A DNA stretch of 64,000 nucleotides from contig NW_027488639.1 of assembly GCF_050948215.1 (NCBI RefSeq), positions 434,001-498,000 of the forward strand. The letters are read 5' to 3'. Below, piece by piece: positions 43,081 to 55,279 of this stretch (position 1 is its first letter; every line of letters begins with the position of its first letter). This DNA is from Halictus rubicundus (Eukaryota; Arthropoda; Insecta; Hymenoptera; Halictidae). The position numbers were made by a program, and so were the translations under genes. Under the pieces are notes generated by a model. That model was not told where the DNA came from. It did no database searches and saw only the letters and a program-made list of their open reading frames with translations.

Positions 43081-43557
43081 ATAGAGGATAGGATAGGATA
43101 GAGGATATAATAGGATTGAGGAAAGGATAGGATAGAGGATACGATAGGATAGAATGTAGGATAGGATAGAGGATATAATAGGATTGAGGAAAGGATAGGA
43201 TAGAGGATATAATAGGATTGTGGAAAGGATAGGATAGAGGATAGGATAGGATAGAATGTAGGATAGGATAGAGGATATAATAGGATTGAGGAAAGGATAG
43301 GATAGAGGATAGGATAGGATAGAGGATAGGATAGGATAGAGGATAGGATAGGACAGAGGATAGGATAGGATAGAGGATAGGATAGGATAGAGGATAGGAT
43401 AGGATAGAGGATAGGATAGGATAGAGGATAGGATAGGATAGAGGATAGGATAGGATAGAGGATAGGATAGGATAGAGGATAGGATAGGATAGAGGATAGG
43501 ATAGGATAGAGGATAGGATAGGATAGAGGATAGGATAGGATAGAGGATAGGATCGGA
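43081..43557. repeat. F-word cluster with GAATGTAGG variants
   Basis: Four GATTGAGGAAAGG-type words lie at about 43115, 43183, 43217 (as GATTGTGG) and 43285, the densest F cluster in the window. Two GAATGTAGG variants (about 43152 and 43255) are between them. Clean 17-mers follow, broken by GGACAG near 43351 and GATCGG near 43553. Confidence 0.85.
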
Positions 43558-43929
43558 TAGAGGATAGGATAGGATAGAGGATAGGATAGGATAGAGGATA
43601 GGATAGGATAGAGGATAGGATAGGATAGAGGATAGGATAGGATAGAGGATAGGATAGGATAGAGGATAGGATAGGATAGAGGATAGGATAGGATAGAGGA
43701 TAGGATAGGATAGAGGATAGGATAGGATAGAGGATAGGATAGGATAGAGGATAGGATAGGATAGAGGATAGGATAGGATAGAGGATAGGATAGGATAGAG
43801 GATAGGATAGGATAGAGGATAGGATAGGATAGAGGATAGGATAGGATAGAGGATAGGATAGGATAGAGGATAGGATAGGATAGAGGATAGGATAGGATAG
43901 AGGATAGGATAGGATAGAGGATAGGATAG
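43558..43929. repeat. Homogeneous run of the 17-bp unit
   Basis: About 22 consecutive 17-mers with no variant that I can see. The run ends at the hybrid TAATTG word at 43930. Confidence 0.9.
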
Positions 43930-45896
43930 GTAATTGGATAGGATAGAGTATAGGATAAGGTAGAGGATAGGATAGGATAGAGGATATAATAGGATAGGGG
44001 ATAGTATAGGATAGAGGATAGGATAAAGGATAGGATAGAATAGAGGATAGGATAGGATAAAGTATAGGATAGGATAGAGGATAGGATAGGATAGGATAGA
44101 GGATAGGATAGAGGATAGGATAGAGGATAGGATAGAGGATAGGATAGGATAGAGGTTCGGATAGGATAGAGGATAGGATAGGATAGAGGATAGAGGATAG
44201 GATAGGATAGAGGATAGGATATGATAGAGGATAGGATAGGATAGAGGATCAGATAGAGGACAGGATAGGATAGAGGATAGGATAGGATAGAGGATAGAGT
44301 AGGATAGAGGATAGGATAGGATAAAGGATAGGATTGCATAGAGGATCGGATAGAGGATAGGATAGGATAGAGGAAAGGATAGGATAGAGGATAGGATAGG
44401 ATAGAGGAAAGGATAGGATAGAGGATAGGATACGTAATTGGATAGGATAGAGGATAGGATAAGGTAGAGGATAGAATAGGATAGAGGATAGGATAGGATA
44501 GAGGATAGGATAGGATAAAGGATAGGATAGGATAGAGGATAGGATAGGATAGAGGATAGGATAGGATAGAGGATAGGATAGAGGATAGGATAGGATAGAG
44601 GATAGGATAAGATAGAGGATAGGATAGGATAGAGGATAGGATAGGTAATTGGATAGGATAGAGTATAGGATAACGTAGAGGATAGGATAGGATAGAGGAT
44701 ATAATAGGATAGAGGATAGGATAGGATAGAGGATAGGATAGGATAGAGGATAGGATAGGATAGAGGATAGGATAGGATAGAGGATAGGATAGGATAGAGG
44801 ATAGGATAGGATAGAGGATCGGATAGAGGATAGGATAGGATAGAGGATAGGATAAGGTAGAGGATAGTATAGGATAGAGGATAGGATAGGATAGAGGATA
44901 GGATAGGATAGAGGATAGGATAGGATAGGATAGAGGATAGGATAGGATAAAGGATAGGATAGGATAGAGGATAGGATAGGATAGAGGATAGGATAGGATA
45001 GAGGATAGGATAGAGGATAGGATAGGATAGAGGATAGGATAAGATAGAGGATAGGATAGGATAGAGGATAGGATAGGTAATTGGATAGAATAGAGTATAG
45101 GATAACGTAGAGGATAGGATAGGATAGAGGATATAATAGGATAGAGGATAGGATAGGATAGAGGATAGGATAGGATAGAGGATAGGATAGGATAGAGGAT
45201 AGGATAGGATAGAGGATAGGATAGGATAGAGGATAGGATAGGATAGAGGATAGGATAGGATAGAGGATAGGATAGGATAGAGGATAGGATAGGATAGAGG
45301 ATAGGATAGGTAATTGGAAAGGATAGAGTATAGGATAAGGTAGAGGATAGGATAGGATAGAGGATATAATAGGATAGAGGATAGGATAGGATAGAGGATA
45401 GGATAGGATAGAGGATAGGAGAGGATAGAGGATAGGATAGGATAGAGGATAGGATAGGATAGAGGATAGGATAGGATAGAGGATAGGATAGGTAATTGGA
45501 ATGGATAGAGTATAGGATAAGGTAGAGGATAGGATAGGATAGAGGATATAATAGGATAGAGGATAGGATAGAGGATAGGATAGCATAGAGGATAGGATAG
45601 GAAAGAGGATAGGATCGGATAGAGGATAGGATAGGATAGAGGATCGGATAGAGGATAGGATAGGATAGAGGATAGGATAAGGTAGAGGATAGTATAGGAT
45701 AGAGGATAGGATAGGATAGAGGATAGGATAGGATAAAGGATAGGATAGGATAGAGGATAGGATAGGATAGAGGATAGGATAGAATAGAGGATAGGATAGG
45801 ATAGAGGATAGGATATGATAGAGGATAGGATAGGATAGAGGATATAATAGGATAGAGGATAGGATAGAGGATAGGATAGGATAGAGGATAGGATAG
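43930..45896. repeat. 1955-bp tandem duplication, copy 1
   Basis: Words are a hybrid A/B 43930, C 44434, B'' 44645, B'' 45077, A 45310 and A 45492. Private markers shared with copy 2 include GAGGTTCGG about 44152, GATCAGATAG 44248, GATTGCATAG 44336 and GGAAAGAGG about 45601. Most markers are offset by 1955 bp; the left end is 1967 bp and the right end 1921 bp, so the differences are 12 and 34 bp. Confidence 0.92.
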
Positions 45897-47780
45897 GTAA
45901 TTGGATAGGATAGAGTATAGGATAAGGTAGAGGATAGGATAGGATAGAGGATATAATAGGATAGGGGATAGTATAGGATAGAGGATAGGATAAAGGATAG
46001 GATAGAATAGAGGATAGGATAGGATAAAGTATAGGATAGGATAGAGGATAGGATAGGATAGGATAGAGGATAGGATAGAGGATAGGATAGAGGATAGGAT
46101 AGGATAGAGGTTCGGATAGGATAGAGGATAGGATAGGATAGAGGATAGAGGATAGGATAGGATAGAGGATAGGATATGATAGAGGATAGGATAGGATAGA
46201 GGATCAGATAGAGGACAGGATAGGATAGAGGATAGGATAGGATAGAGGATAGAGTAGGATAGAGGATAGGATAGGATAAAGGATAGGATTGCATAGAGGA
46301 TCGGATAGAGGATAGGATAGGATAGAGGAAAGGATAGGATAGAGGATAGGATAGGATAGAGGAAAGGATAGGATAGAGGATAGGATACGTAATTGGATAG
46401 GATAGAGGATAGGATAAGGTAGAGGATAGAATAGGATAGAGGATAGGATAGGATAGAGGATAGGATAGGATAAAGGATAGGATAGGATAGAGGATAGGAT
46501 AGGATGGAGGATAGGATAGGATAGAGGATAGGATAGAGGATAGGATAGGATAGAGGATAGGATAAGATAGAGGATAGGATAGGATAGAGGATAGGATAGG
46601 TAATTGGATAGGATAGAGTATAGGATAACGTAGAGGATAGGATAGGATAGAGGATATAATAGGATAGAGGATAGGATAGGATAGAGGATAGGATAGGATA
46701 GAGGATAGGATAGGATAGAGGATAGGATAGGATAGAGGATAGGATAGGATAGAGGATAGGATAGGATAGAGGATAGGATAGGATAGAGGATCGGATAGAG
46801 GATAGGATAGGATAGAGGATAGGATAAGGTAGAGGATAGTATAGGATAGAGGATAGGATAGGATAGAGGATAGGATAGGATAGAGGATAGGATAGGATAG
46901 GATAGAGGATAGGATAGGTAATTGGATAGAATAGAGTATAGGATAACGTAGAGGATAGGATAGGATAGAGGATATAATAGGATAGAGGATAGGATAGGAT
47001 AGAGGATAGGATAGGATAGAGGATAGGATAGGATAGAGGATAGGATAGGATAGAGGATAGGATAGGATAGAGGATAGGATAGGATAGAGGATAGGATAGG
47101 ATAGAGGATAGGATAGGATAGAGGATAGGATAGGTAATTGGAAAGGATAGAGTATAGGATAAGGTAGAGGATAGGATAGGATAGAGGATATAATAGGATA
47201 GAGGATAGGATAGGTAATTGGAAAGGATAGAGTATAGGATAAGGTAGAGGATAGGATAGGATAGAGGATATAATAGGATAGAGGATAGGATAGGATAGAG
47301 GATAGGATAGGATAGAGGATAGGATAGGATAGAGGATAGGAGAGGATAGAGGATAGGATAGGATAGAGGATAGGATAGGATAGAGGATAGGATAGGATAG
47401 AGGATAGGATAGGTAATTGGAAAGGATAGAGTATAGGATAAGGTAGAGGATAGGATAGGATAGAGGATATAATAGGATAGAGGATAGGATAGAGGATAGG
47501 ATAGCATAGAGGATAGGATAGGAAAGAGGATAGGATCGGATAGAGGATAGGATAGGATAGAGGATCGGATAGAGGATAGGATAGGATAGAGGATAGGATA
47601 AGGTAGAGGATAGTATAGGATAGAGGATAGGATAGGATAGAGGATAGGATAGGATAAAGGATAGGATAGGATAGAGGATAGGATAGGATAGAGGATAGGA
47701 TAGAATAGAGGATAGGATAGGATAGAGGATAGGATATGATAGAGGATAGGATAGGATAGAGGATATAATAGGATAGAGGA
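45897..47780. repeat. 1955-bp tandem duplication, copy 2
   Basis: Words are hybrid 45897, C 46389, B'' 46600, B'' 46918, A 47134, A 47214 and A 47413. It carries the same private GAGGTTCGG, GATCAGATAG and GATTGCATAG variants as copy 1. An extra A word (47134/47214, about 80 bp apart) is private to this copy. Confidence 0.92.
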
Positions 47781-50720
47781 TAGGATAGAGGATAGGATAG
47801 GATAGAGGATAGGATAGGATAGAGGATAGGATAGGATAGAGGATAGGATAGGATAGAGGATCGGATAGAGGATAGGATAGGATAGAGGATAGGATAAGGT
47901 AGAGGATAGTATAGGATAGAGGATAGGATAGGATAGAGGATAGGATAGGATAGAGGATAGGATAGGATAAAGGATAGGATAGGATAGGATAGAGGATAGG
48001 ATAGGATAGAGGATAGGATAGGATAGAGGATAGGATAGGATAGAGGATAGGATAGGATAGAGGATAGGATAGGATAGAGGATAGGATAGGATAGAGGATA
48101 GGATAGGATAGAGGATAGGATAGGATAGAGGATAGGATAGGATAGAGGATAGGATAGGATAGAGGATAGGATAGGATAGAGGATAGGATAGGATAGAGGA
48201 TAGGATAGGTAATTGGAAAGGATAGAGTATAGGATAAGGTCGAGGATAGGATAGGATAGAGGATATAATAGGATAGAGGATAGGATAAAGGATAGGATAG
48301 CATAGAGGATAGGATAGGATAGAGGATAGGATCGGATAGAGGATAGGATAGGATAGAGGATCGGATAGAGGATAGGATAGGATAGAGGATCGGATAGAGG
48401 ATAGGATAGAGGATAGAGTAGGATAGAGGATGGGATAGGATAAAGGATAGGATTGGATAGAGGATCGGATAGAGGATAGGATAGGATAGGGGATAGGATA
48501 GGATAGAGGATAGTATAGGATAGAGGATAGGATAGAATAGAGGATAGGATAGGATAAAGGATAGGATAGGATAGAGGATAGGATAGGATAAAGGGTAGGA
48601 TAGGATAGAGGATAGGATAGGTAATTGGAAAGGATAGAGTAAAGGATAAGGTAGAGGATAGGATAGGATAGAGGATAGGATAGAGGATAGGATAGGATAG
48701 AGGATAGGATAGGATAGAGGATAGCATAGGATAGAGGATAGGATAGGATAGAGGATCGGATAGAGGATAGGATAGGATAGAGGATAGGATAAGGTAGAGG
48801 ATAGTATAGGATAGAGGATAGTATAGGATAGAGGATAGGATAGGATAGAGGATAGGATAGGATAGAGGATAGGATAGGATAGAGGATAGGATAGGATAGA
48901 GGATAGGATAGGTAATTGGAAAGGATAGAGTATAGGATAAGGTAGAGGATAGGATAGGATAGAGGATATAATAGGATAGAGGATAGGATAGAGGATAGGA
49001 TAGGATAGAGGATAGGATAGGATAGAGGATAGGATCGGATAGAGGATAGGATAGGATAGAGGATAGGATCGGATAGAGGATAGGATAGGATAGAGGAACG
49101 GATAGAGGATAGGATAGGATAGAGGATAGGATAGAATAGAGGATAGGATAGGATAAAGTATAGGATAGGATAGAGGATAGGATAGGATAGGATAGAGGAT
49201 AGGATAGGATAGAGGATAGGATAGGGTAGAGGATAGCATAGGATAGAGGATAGGATAGGATAGAGGATAGGATAGGATAGAGGATAGGATAGGATAGAGG
49301 ATAGGATCGAGGATAGGATAGAGGATAGGATAAGATAGAGGATAGGATAGGATAGAGGATAGGATAGGATAGAGGATAGGATAGGATAGAGGATAGGATA
49401 GGACAGAGGATAGGATAGGATAGAGGATAGGATAGAGGATAGGATAGGATAGAGGATAGGATAGGATAGAGGATAGGATAGAGGATAGGATAGGATAGAT
49501 GATATTATAGGATAGAGTATACGATATTAAAGAGGATTGGATAGGGTAGAGGATAGGATAGAGGATAGGATACGATAGAGGATAGGATAGAGGATAGGAT
49601 AGGATAGAGGATAGGATAGGATAGAGGATAGGATAGGATAGAGGATAGAGTAGGATAGAGGATAGGATAGGATAAAGGATAGGATTGGATAGAGGATCGG
49701 ATAGAGGATAGGATAGGATAGAGGATAGGATAGGATAGAGGATAGTATAGGACAGAGGATAGGATAGAATAGAGGATAGGATAGGATAAAGGATAGGATA
49801 GGATAGAGGATAGGATAGGATAGGATAGAGGATAGGATAGGATAGAGGATAGGATAGGATAGAGGATAGGATAGGATAGAGGATAGGATAGGATAGAGGA
49901 TAGGATAGGATAGAGGATAGGATAGAGGATAGGATAGGATAGAGGATAGGATAGGATAGGATAGAGGATAGGATAGGATAGAGGATAGGATAGAGGATAG
50001 GATAGAGGATAGGATAGAGGATAGGATAGAGGATAGGATAGGATAGAGGATAGGATAGGACAGAGGATAGGATAGGATAGAGTATAGGATAGAGGATAGG
50101 ATAGGATAGAGGATAGGATAGGATAGAGGATAGGATAGGATAGAGGATAGGATAGGATAGAGGATAGGATAGAGGATAGGATAGAATAGAGGATAGGATA
50201 GGATAAAGGATAGGATAGGATAGAGGATAGGATAGGATAGAGGATAGGATAAGATAGAGGATAGGATAGGATAGAGGATAGGATAGGATAGAGGATAGGA
50301 TAGGTAATTGGATAGGTTACAGTATAGGATAACGTAGAGGATAGGATAGGATAGAGGATATAATAGGATAGAGGATAGGATAGGATAGAGGATAGGATAG
50401 GATAGAGGATAGGATATGATAGAGGATAGGATAGGATAGAGGATCGGATAGAGGATAGGATAGGATAGAGGATAGGATAGAGGATAGGATAGAGGATAGG
50501 ATAAGATAGAGGATAGGATAGGATAGAGAATCGGATAGAGGATAGGATAGGATAGAGGATAGGATAGGATAGAGGATAGGATAAGATAGAGGATAGGATA
50601 GAGGACAGGATAGAGGATAGGATAGAGGATAGGATAGAGGATAGGATAGGATAGAGGATCGGATAGAGGATAGGATAGGATAGAGGAAAGGATAGGATAG
50701 AGGATAGGATACGTAATTGG
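47781..50720. repeat. Last TAATTG-rich stretch before the 17-mer domain
   Basis: Words are A 48209, A' 48621, A 48912, B 50303 and C 50712, with E at 49517. A block of clean 17-mers lies at about 48000-48208. The segment from about 49200 to 49830 (GCATA 49236, GATCGAGG 49307, E 49517, TACGATAG 49571) recurs 1893 bp downstream. No gene is seen. Confidence 0.82.
49200..49830. repeat. 1893-bp-offset duplication, copy 1
   Basis: GCATA 49236, GATCGAGG 49307, E 49517 and TACGATAG 49571 each have a partner exactly 1893 bp on. GGACAG 49751 has its partner 1910 bp on, one 17-mer more. The copies are separated by about 1.2 kb holding B and C words. Confidence 0.9.
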
Positions 50721-51089
50721 ATAGGATAGAGGATAGGATAAGGTAGAGGATAGTATAGGATAGAGGATAGGATAGGATAGAGGATAGGATAGGATAAAGG
50801 ATAGGATAGGATAGAGGATAGGATAGGATAGAGGATAGGATAGGATAGAGGATAGGATAGGATAGAGGATAGGATAGGACAGAGGATAGGATAGGATAGA
50901 GTATAGGATAGAGGATAGGATAGGATAGAGGATAGGATAGGATAGAGGATAGGATAGGATAGAGGATAGGATAGGATAGAGGATAGGATAGGATAGAGGA
51001 TCGGATAGAGGATAGGATAGGATAGAGGATCGGATAGAGGATAGGATAGGATAGAGGATCGGATAGAAGATAGGATAGGATAGAGGATA

Positions 51090-51740
51090 GGATAGGATAG
51101 GATAGAGGATAGGATAGGGTAGAGGATAGCATAGGATAGAGGATAGGATAGGATAGAGGATAGGATAGGATAGAGGATAGGATAGGATAGAGGATAGGAT
51201 CGAGGATAGGATAGAGGATAGGATAAGATAGAGGATAGGATAGGATAGAGGATAGGATAGGATAGAGGATAGGATAGGATAGAGGATAGGATAGGACAGA
51301 GGATAGGATAGGATAGAGGATAGGATAGAGGATAGGATAGGATAGAGGATAGGATAGGATAGAGGATAGGATAGAGGATAGGATAGGATAGATGATATTA
51401 TAGGATAGAGTATACGATATTAAAGAGGATAGGATAGGGTAGAGGATAGGATAGAGGATAGGATACGATAGAGGATAGGATAGAGGATAGGATAGGATAG
51501 AGGATAGGATAGGATAGAGGATAGGATAGGATAGAGGATAGGATAGGATAGAGGATAGAGTAGGATAGAGGATAGGATAGGATAAAGGATAGGATTGGAT
51601 AGAGGATCGGATAGAGGATAGGATAGGATAGAGGATAGGATAGGATAGAGGATAGTATAGGACAGAGGATAGGATAGAATAGAGGATAGGATAGGATAAA
51701 GGATAGGATAGGATAGAGGATAGGATAGGATAGGATAGGA
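51090..51740. repeat. 1893-bp-offset duplication, copy 2
   Basis: Markers are GCATA 51129, GATCGAGG 51200, E 51410, TACGATAG 51464 and GGACAG 51661, in the same order as copy 1. The E word here lies in unmodified context (AAGAGGATAGG), whereas copy 1 has AAGAGGATTGG, so one base has changed since duplication. Confidence 0.9.
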
Positions 51741-52599
51741 TAGAGGATAGGATAGGATAGAGGATAGGATAGGATAGGATAGAGGATAGGATAGGATAGA
51801 GGATAGGATAGGATAGGATAGAGGATAGGATAGGATAGAGGATAGGATAGAGGATAGGATAGGATAGAGGATAGGATAGGATAGAGGATAGGATAGGATA
51901 GATGATATTATAGGATAGATGATATTATAGGATAGAGTATACGATATTAAAGAGGATAGGATAGGGTAGAGGATAGGATAGAGGATAGGATAGGATAGAG
52001 GATAGGATAGAGGATAGGATAAGATAGAGGATAGGATAGAGGATAGGATAGAGGATAGGATAGGGGATAGGATAGGATAGAGGATCGGATAGAGGATAGG
52101 ATAGGATAGGATAGAGGATAGGATAGAGGATAGGATAGAGGATAGGATAGGATAGAGGATAGGATAGGATAGAGGATAGGATAGGATAGAGGATAGGATA
52201 GGATAGAGGATAGGATAGGATAGAGGATAGGATAGGATAGAGGATAGGATAGGATAGAGGATAGGATAGTATAGAGGATAGGATAGGATAGAGGATAGGA
52301 TAGGATAGAGGATAGGATAGGATAGAGGATAGGATAGGATAGAGGATAGGATAGGATAGAGGATAGGATAGGATAGAGGATAGGATAGAGGATAGGATAG
52401 GATAGAGGATCGGATAGAGGATAGGATAGGATAGAGGATCGGATAGAGGATAGGATAGGATAGGACAGAGGATAGGATAGGATAGAGGATAGGATAGAGG
52501 ATAGGATAGGATAGAGGATAGGATAGGATAGAGGATAGGATAGGATAGAGGATAGGATAGGATAGAGGATAGGATAGGATAGAGGATAGGATAGGATAG

Positions 52600-54560
52600 A
52601 TGATATTATAGGATAGATGATATTATAGGATAGAGTATACGATATTAAAGAGGATAGGATAGGGTAGAGGATAGGATAGAGGATAGGATAGGATAGAGGA
52701 TAGGATAGAGGATAGGATAGAGGATAGGATAAGATAGAGGATAGGATAGAGGATAGGATAGAGGATAGGATAGGGGATAGGATAGGATAGAGGATCGGAT
52801 AGAGGATAGGATAGGATAGAGGATAGGATAGGATAGAGGATAGGATAGGACAGAGGATAGGATAGGATAGAGGATAGGATAGAGGATAGGATAGAGGATA
52901 GGATAGAGGATAGGATAGGATAGAGGATAGGATAGGATAGAGGATAGGATAGGATAGAGGATAGGATAGGATAGAGGATAGGATAGGATAGAGGATCGGA
53001 TAGAGGATAGGATAGGATAGAGGATCGGATAGAGGATAGGATAGGATAGGACAGAGGATAGGATAGGATAGAGGATAGGATAGAGGATAGGATAGGATAG
53101 AGGATCGGATAGAGGATAGGATAGGATAGAGGATCGGATAGAGGATAGGATAGGATAGGACAGAGGATAGGATAGGATAGAGGATAGGATAGAGGATAGG
53201 ATAGGATAGAGGATAGGATAGGATAGAGGATAGGATAGGATAGAGGATAGGATAGGATAGAGGATAGGATAGGATAGAGGATAGGATAGGATAGAGGATA
53301 GGATAGGATAGAGGATAGGATAGGATAGAGGATAGGATAGGATAGAGGATAGGATAGGATAGAGGATAGGATAGGATAGAGGATAGGATAGGATAGAGGA
53401 TAGGATAGGATAGAGGATAGGATAGGATAGAGGATAGGATAGGATAGAGGATAGGATAGGATAGAGGATAGGATAGGATAGAGGATAGGATAGGATAGAG
53501 GATAGGATAGGATAGAGGATAGGATAGGATAGAGGATAGGATAGGATAGAGGATAGGATAGGATAGAGGATAGGATAGGATAGAGGATAGGATAGGATAG
53601 AGGATAGGATAGGATAGAGGATAGGATAGGATAGAGGATAGGATAGGATAGAGGATAGGATAGGATAGAGGATAGGATAGGATAGAGGATAGGATAGGAT
53701 AGAGGATAGGATAGGATAGAGGATAGGATAGGATAGAGGATAGGATAGGATAGAGGATAGGATAGGATAGAGGATAGGATAGGATAGAGGATAGGATAGG
53801 ATAGAGGATAGGATAGGATAGAGGATAGGATAGGATAGAGGATAGGATAGGATAGAGGATAGGATAGGATAGAGGATAGGATAGGATAGAGGATCGGATA
53901 GAGGATAGGATAGGATAGAGGATAGGATAGGATAGAGGATAGAGTAGGATAGAGGATAGGATAGGATAAAGGATAGGATTGGATAGAGGATCGGATAGAG
54001 GATAGGATAGAGGATAGGATAGAATAGAGGATAGGATAGGATAAAGTATAGGATAGGATAGGATAGAGGATAGGATAGGATAGAGGATAGGATAGGATAG
54101 AGGATAGGATAGGATAGAGGATAGGATAGGATAGAGGATAGGATAGGATAGAGGATAGGATAGGATAGAGGATAGGATAGGATAGAGGATAGGATAGGAT
54201 AGAGGATAGGATAGGATAGAGGATAGGATAGGATAGAGGATAGGATAGAGGATAGGATAGGATAGAGGATAGGATAGGACAGAGGATAGGATAGGATAGA
54301 GGATAGGATAGAGGATAGGATAGGATAGAGGATAGGATAGGATAGAGGATAGGATAGAGGATAGGATAGGATAGAGGATAGGATAGAGGATAGGATAGGA
54401 TAGAGGATAGGATAGGACAGAGGATAGGATAGGATAGAGGATAGGATAGAGGATAGGATAGGATAGAGGATAGGATAGGATAGAGGATAGGATAGAGGAT
54501 AGGATAGGATAGAGGATAGGATAGGATAGAGTATACGATATTAAAGAGGATAGGATAGGG
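52600..54560. repeat. Triplicated E-to-E block, copy 1
   Basis: The block opens with doubled GATGATATTATAGG and E 52635, passes through GATCGG/GGACAG units, a 17-mer run, and word D 53942, and closes with an E word lacking GATGATATTATAGG at 54531. D to closing E is 589 bp in all three copies. The D and closing-E offset to copy 2 is 2604 bp; the opening E is 2689 bp, a difference of 85 bp or five 17-mers. Confidence 0.88.
53190..53893. repeat. Longest homogeneous run of the 17-bp unit
   Basis: About 41 consecutive 17-mers show no substitution I can find, ending at GATCGG near 53893. This is the most homogenised stretch in the window. It sits in copy 1 of the triplicated 52.6-54.6 kb block. 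Confidence 0.88.
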
Positions 54561-55279
54561 TAGAGGATAGGATAGAGGATAGGATAGGATAGAGGATAGG
54601 ATAGAGGATAGGATAGGATAGAGGATAGGATAGGATAGAGGATAGGATAGGATAGAGGATAGGATAGTATAGAGGATAGGATAGGATAGAGGATAGGATA
54701 GGATAGAGGATAGGATAGGATAGAGGATAGGATAGGATAGAGGATAGGATAGGATAGAGGATAGGATAGGATAGAGGATAGGATAGGATAGAGGATAGGA
54801 TAGGATAGAGGATAGGATAGGATAGAGGATAGGATAGGATAGAGGATCGGATAGAGGATAGGATAGGATAGAGGATCGGATAGAGGATAGGATAGGATAG
54901 GACAGAGGATAGGATAGGATAGAGGATAGGATAGAGGATAGGATAGGATAGAGGATCGGATAGAGGATAGGATAGGATAGAGGATCGGATAGAGGATAGG
55001 ATAGGATAGGACAGAGGATAGGATAGGATAGAGGATAGGATAGAGGATAGGATAGGATAGAGGATCGGATAGAGGATAGGATAGGATAGAGGATCGGATA
55101 GAGGATAGGATAGGATAGGACAGAGGATAGGATAGGATAGAGGATAGGATAGAGGATAGGATAGGATAGAGGATAGGATAGGATAGAGGATAGGATAGGA
55201 TAGAGGATAGGATAGGATAGAGGATAGGATAGGATAGAGGATAGGATAGGATAGAGGATAGGATAGGATAGAGGATAGG

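Larger units (their letters stand above)
943..48640. repeat. Word A' family: GTAATTGGAAAGG followed by GAGTAAAGG
   Basis: A' differs from A by GAGTAAAGG in place of GAGTATAGG and by a preceding GATAAAGGGTAGG unit. Copies include 943, 2395, 3637, 5045, 5940, 8155, 8766, 10568, 12483, 14635, 16787, 17735, 18193, 23773, 24265, 26340, 26594, 30222 (GAGGAAAGG variant), 32694, 34001, 39134, 40984 and 48621. In the higher-order repeat it follows word C by about 260-310 bp and precedes word A. Confidence 0.88.
1954..48925. repeat. Word A family: GTAATTGGAAAGG followed by GAGTATAGG
   Basis: Word A reads GGTAATTGGAAAGG, GAGTATAGG, ATAAGGTAGAGG, usually followed by GATATAATAGG. A copies include 1954, 4013, 5404, 6316, 8417, 8594, 9147, 10944, 12842, 15011, 17100, 17294, 18625, 19825, 21083, 23138, 23332, 24697, 25441, 29786, 30462, 33053, 33303, 33560, 36333, 36643, 37157, 39442, 41364, 45310, 45492, 47134, 47214, 47413, 48209 and 48912. 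In many copies a GGTTAGAGG unit lies 100-200 bases upstream; GGTTAG gives a minus-strand TAA and closes many of the spurious frames. Confidence 0.88.
311..50340. repeat. Word B/B'/B'' families: GTAATTGGATAGG ending in ATAACGTAGAGG
   Basis: All three share the ending ATAACGTAGAGG. B has GGTTACAG (311, 7295, 7460, 9902, 11676, 13816, 13981, 15985, 16150, 19345, 20603, 21599, 21764, 22217, 22382, 31470, 37947, 42358, 50303). B' has GGATACAG or a derivative (3058, 4321, 6728, 9559, 11322, 13237, 15406, 18991, 20249, 25807, 28461, 30874, 37361, 39828, 41738). B'' has GGATAGAG or GAATAGAG (27296, 27531, 35425, 35607, 44645, 45077, 46600, 46918) and occurs only after 27 kb. B pairs are spaced 165 bp five times. 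Confidence 0.88.

Noticed and set aside
36108..47507. Very long minus-strand open frame of 3,799 codons with a Ser/Tyr/Pro/Ile/Leu repeat, and the other long minus-strand frames (for example 6215-9580, 14910-19007, 29060-32434, 34976-38875)
   Set aside because: All follow from the stop-free minus-strand unit and its length not divisible by 3. Overlapping frames in the same region are all open at once, starts and stops fall on random variant units, and no splice, promoter or non-repeat domain is present.
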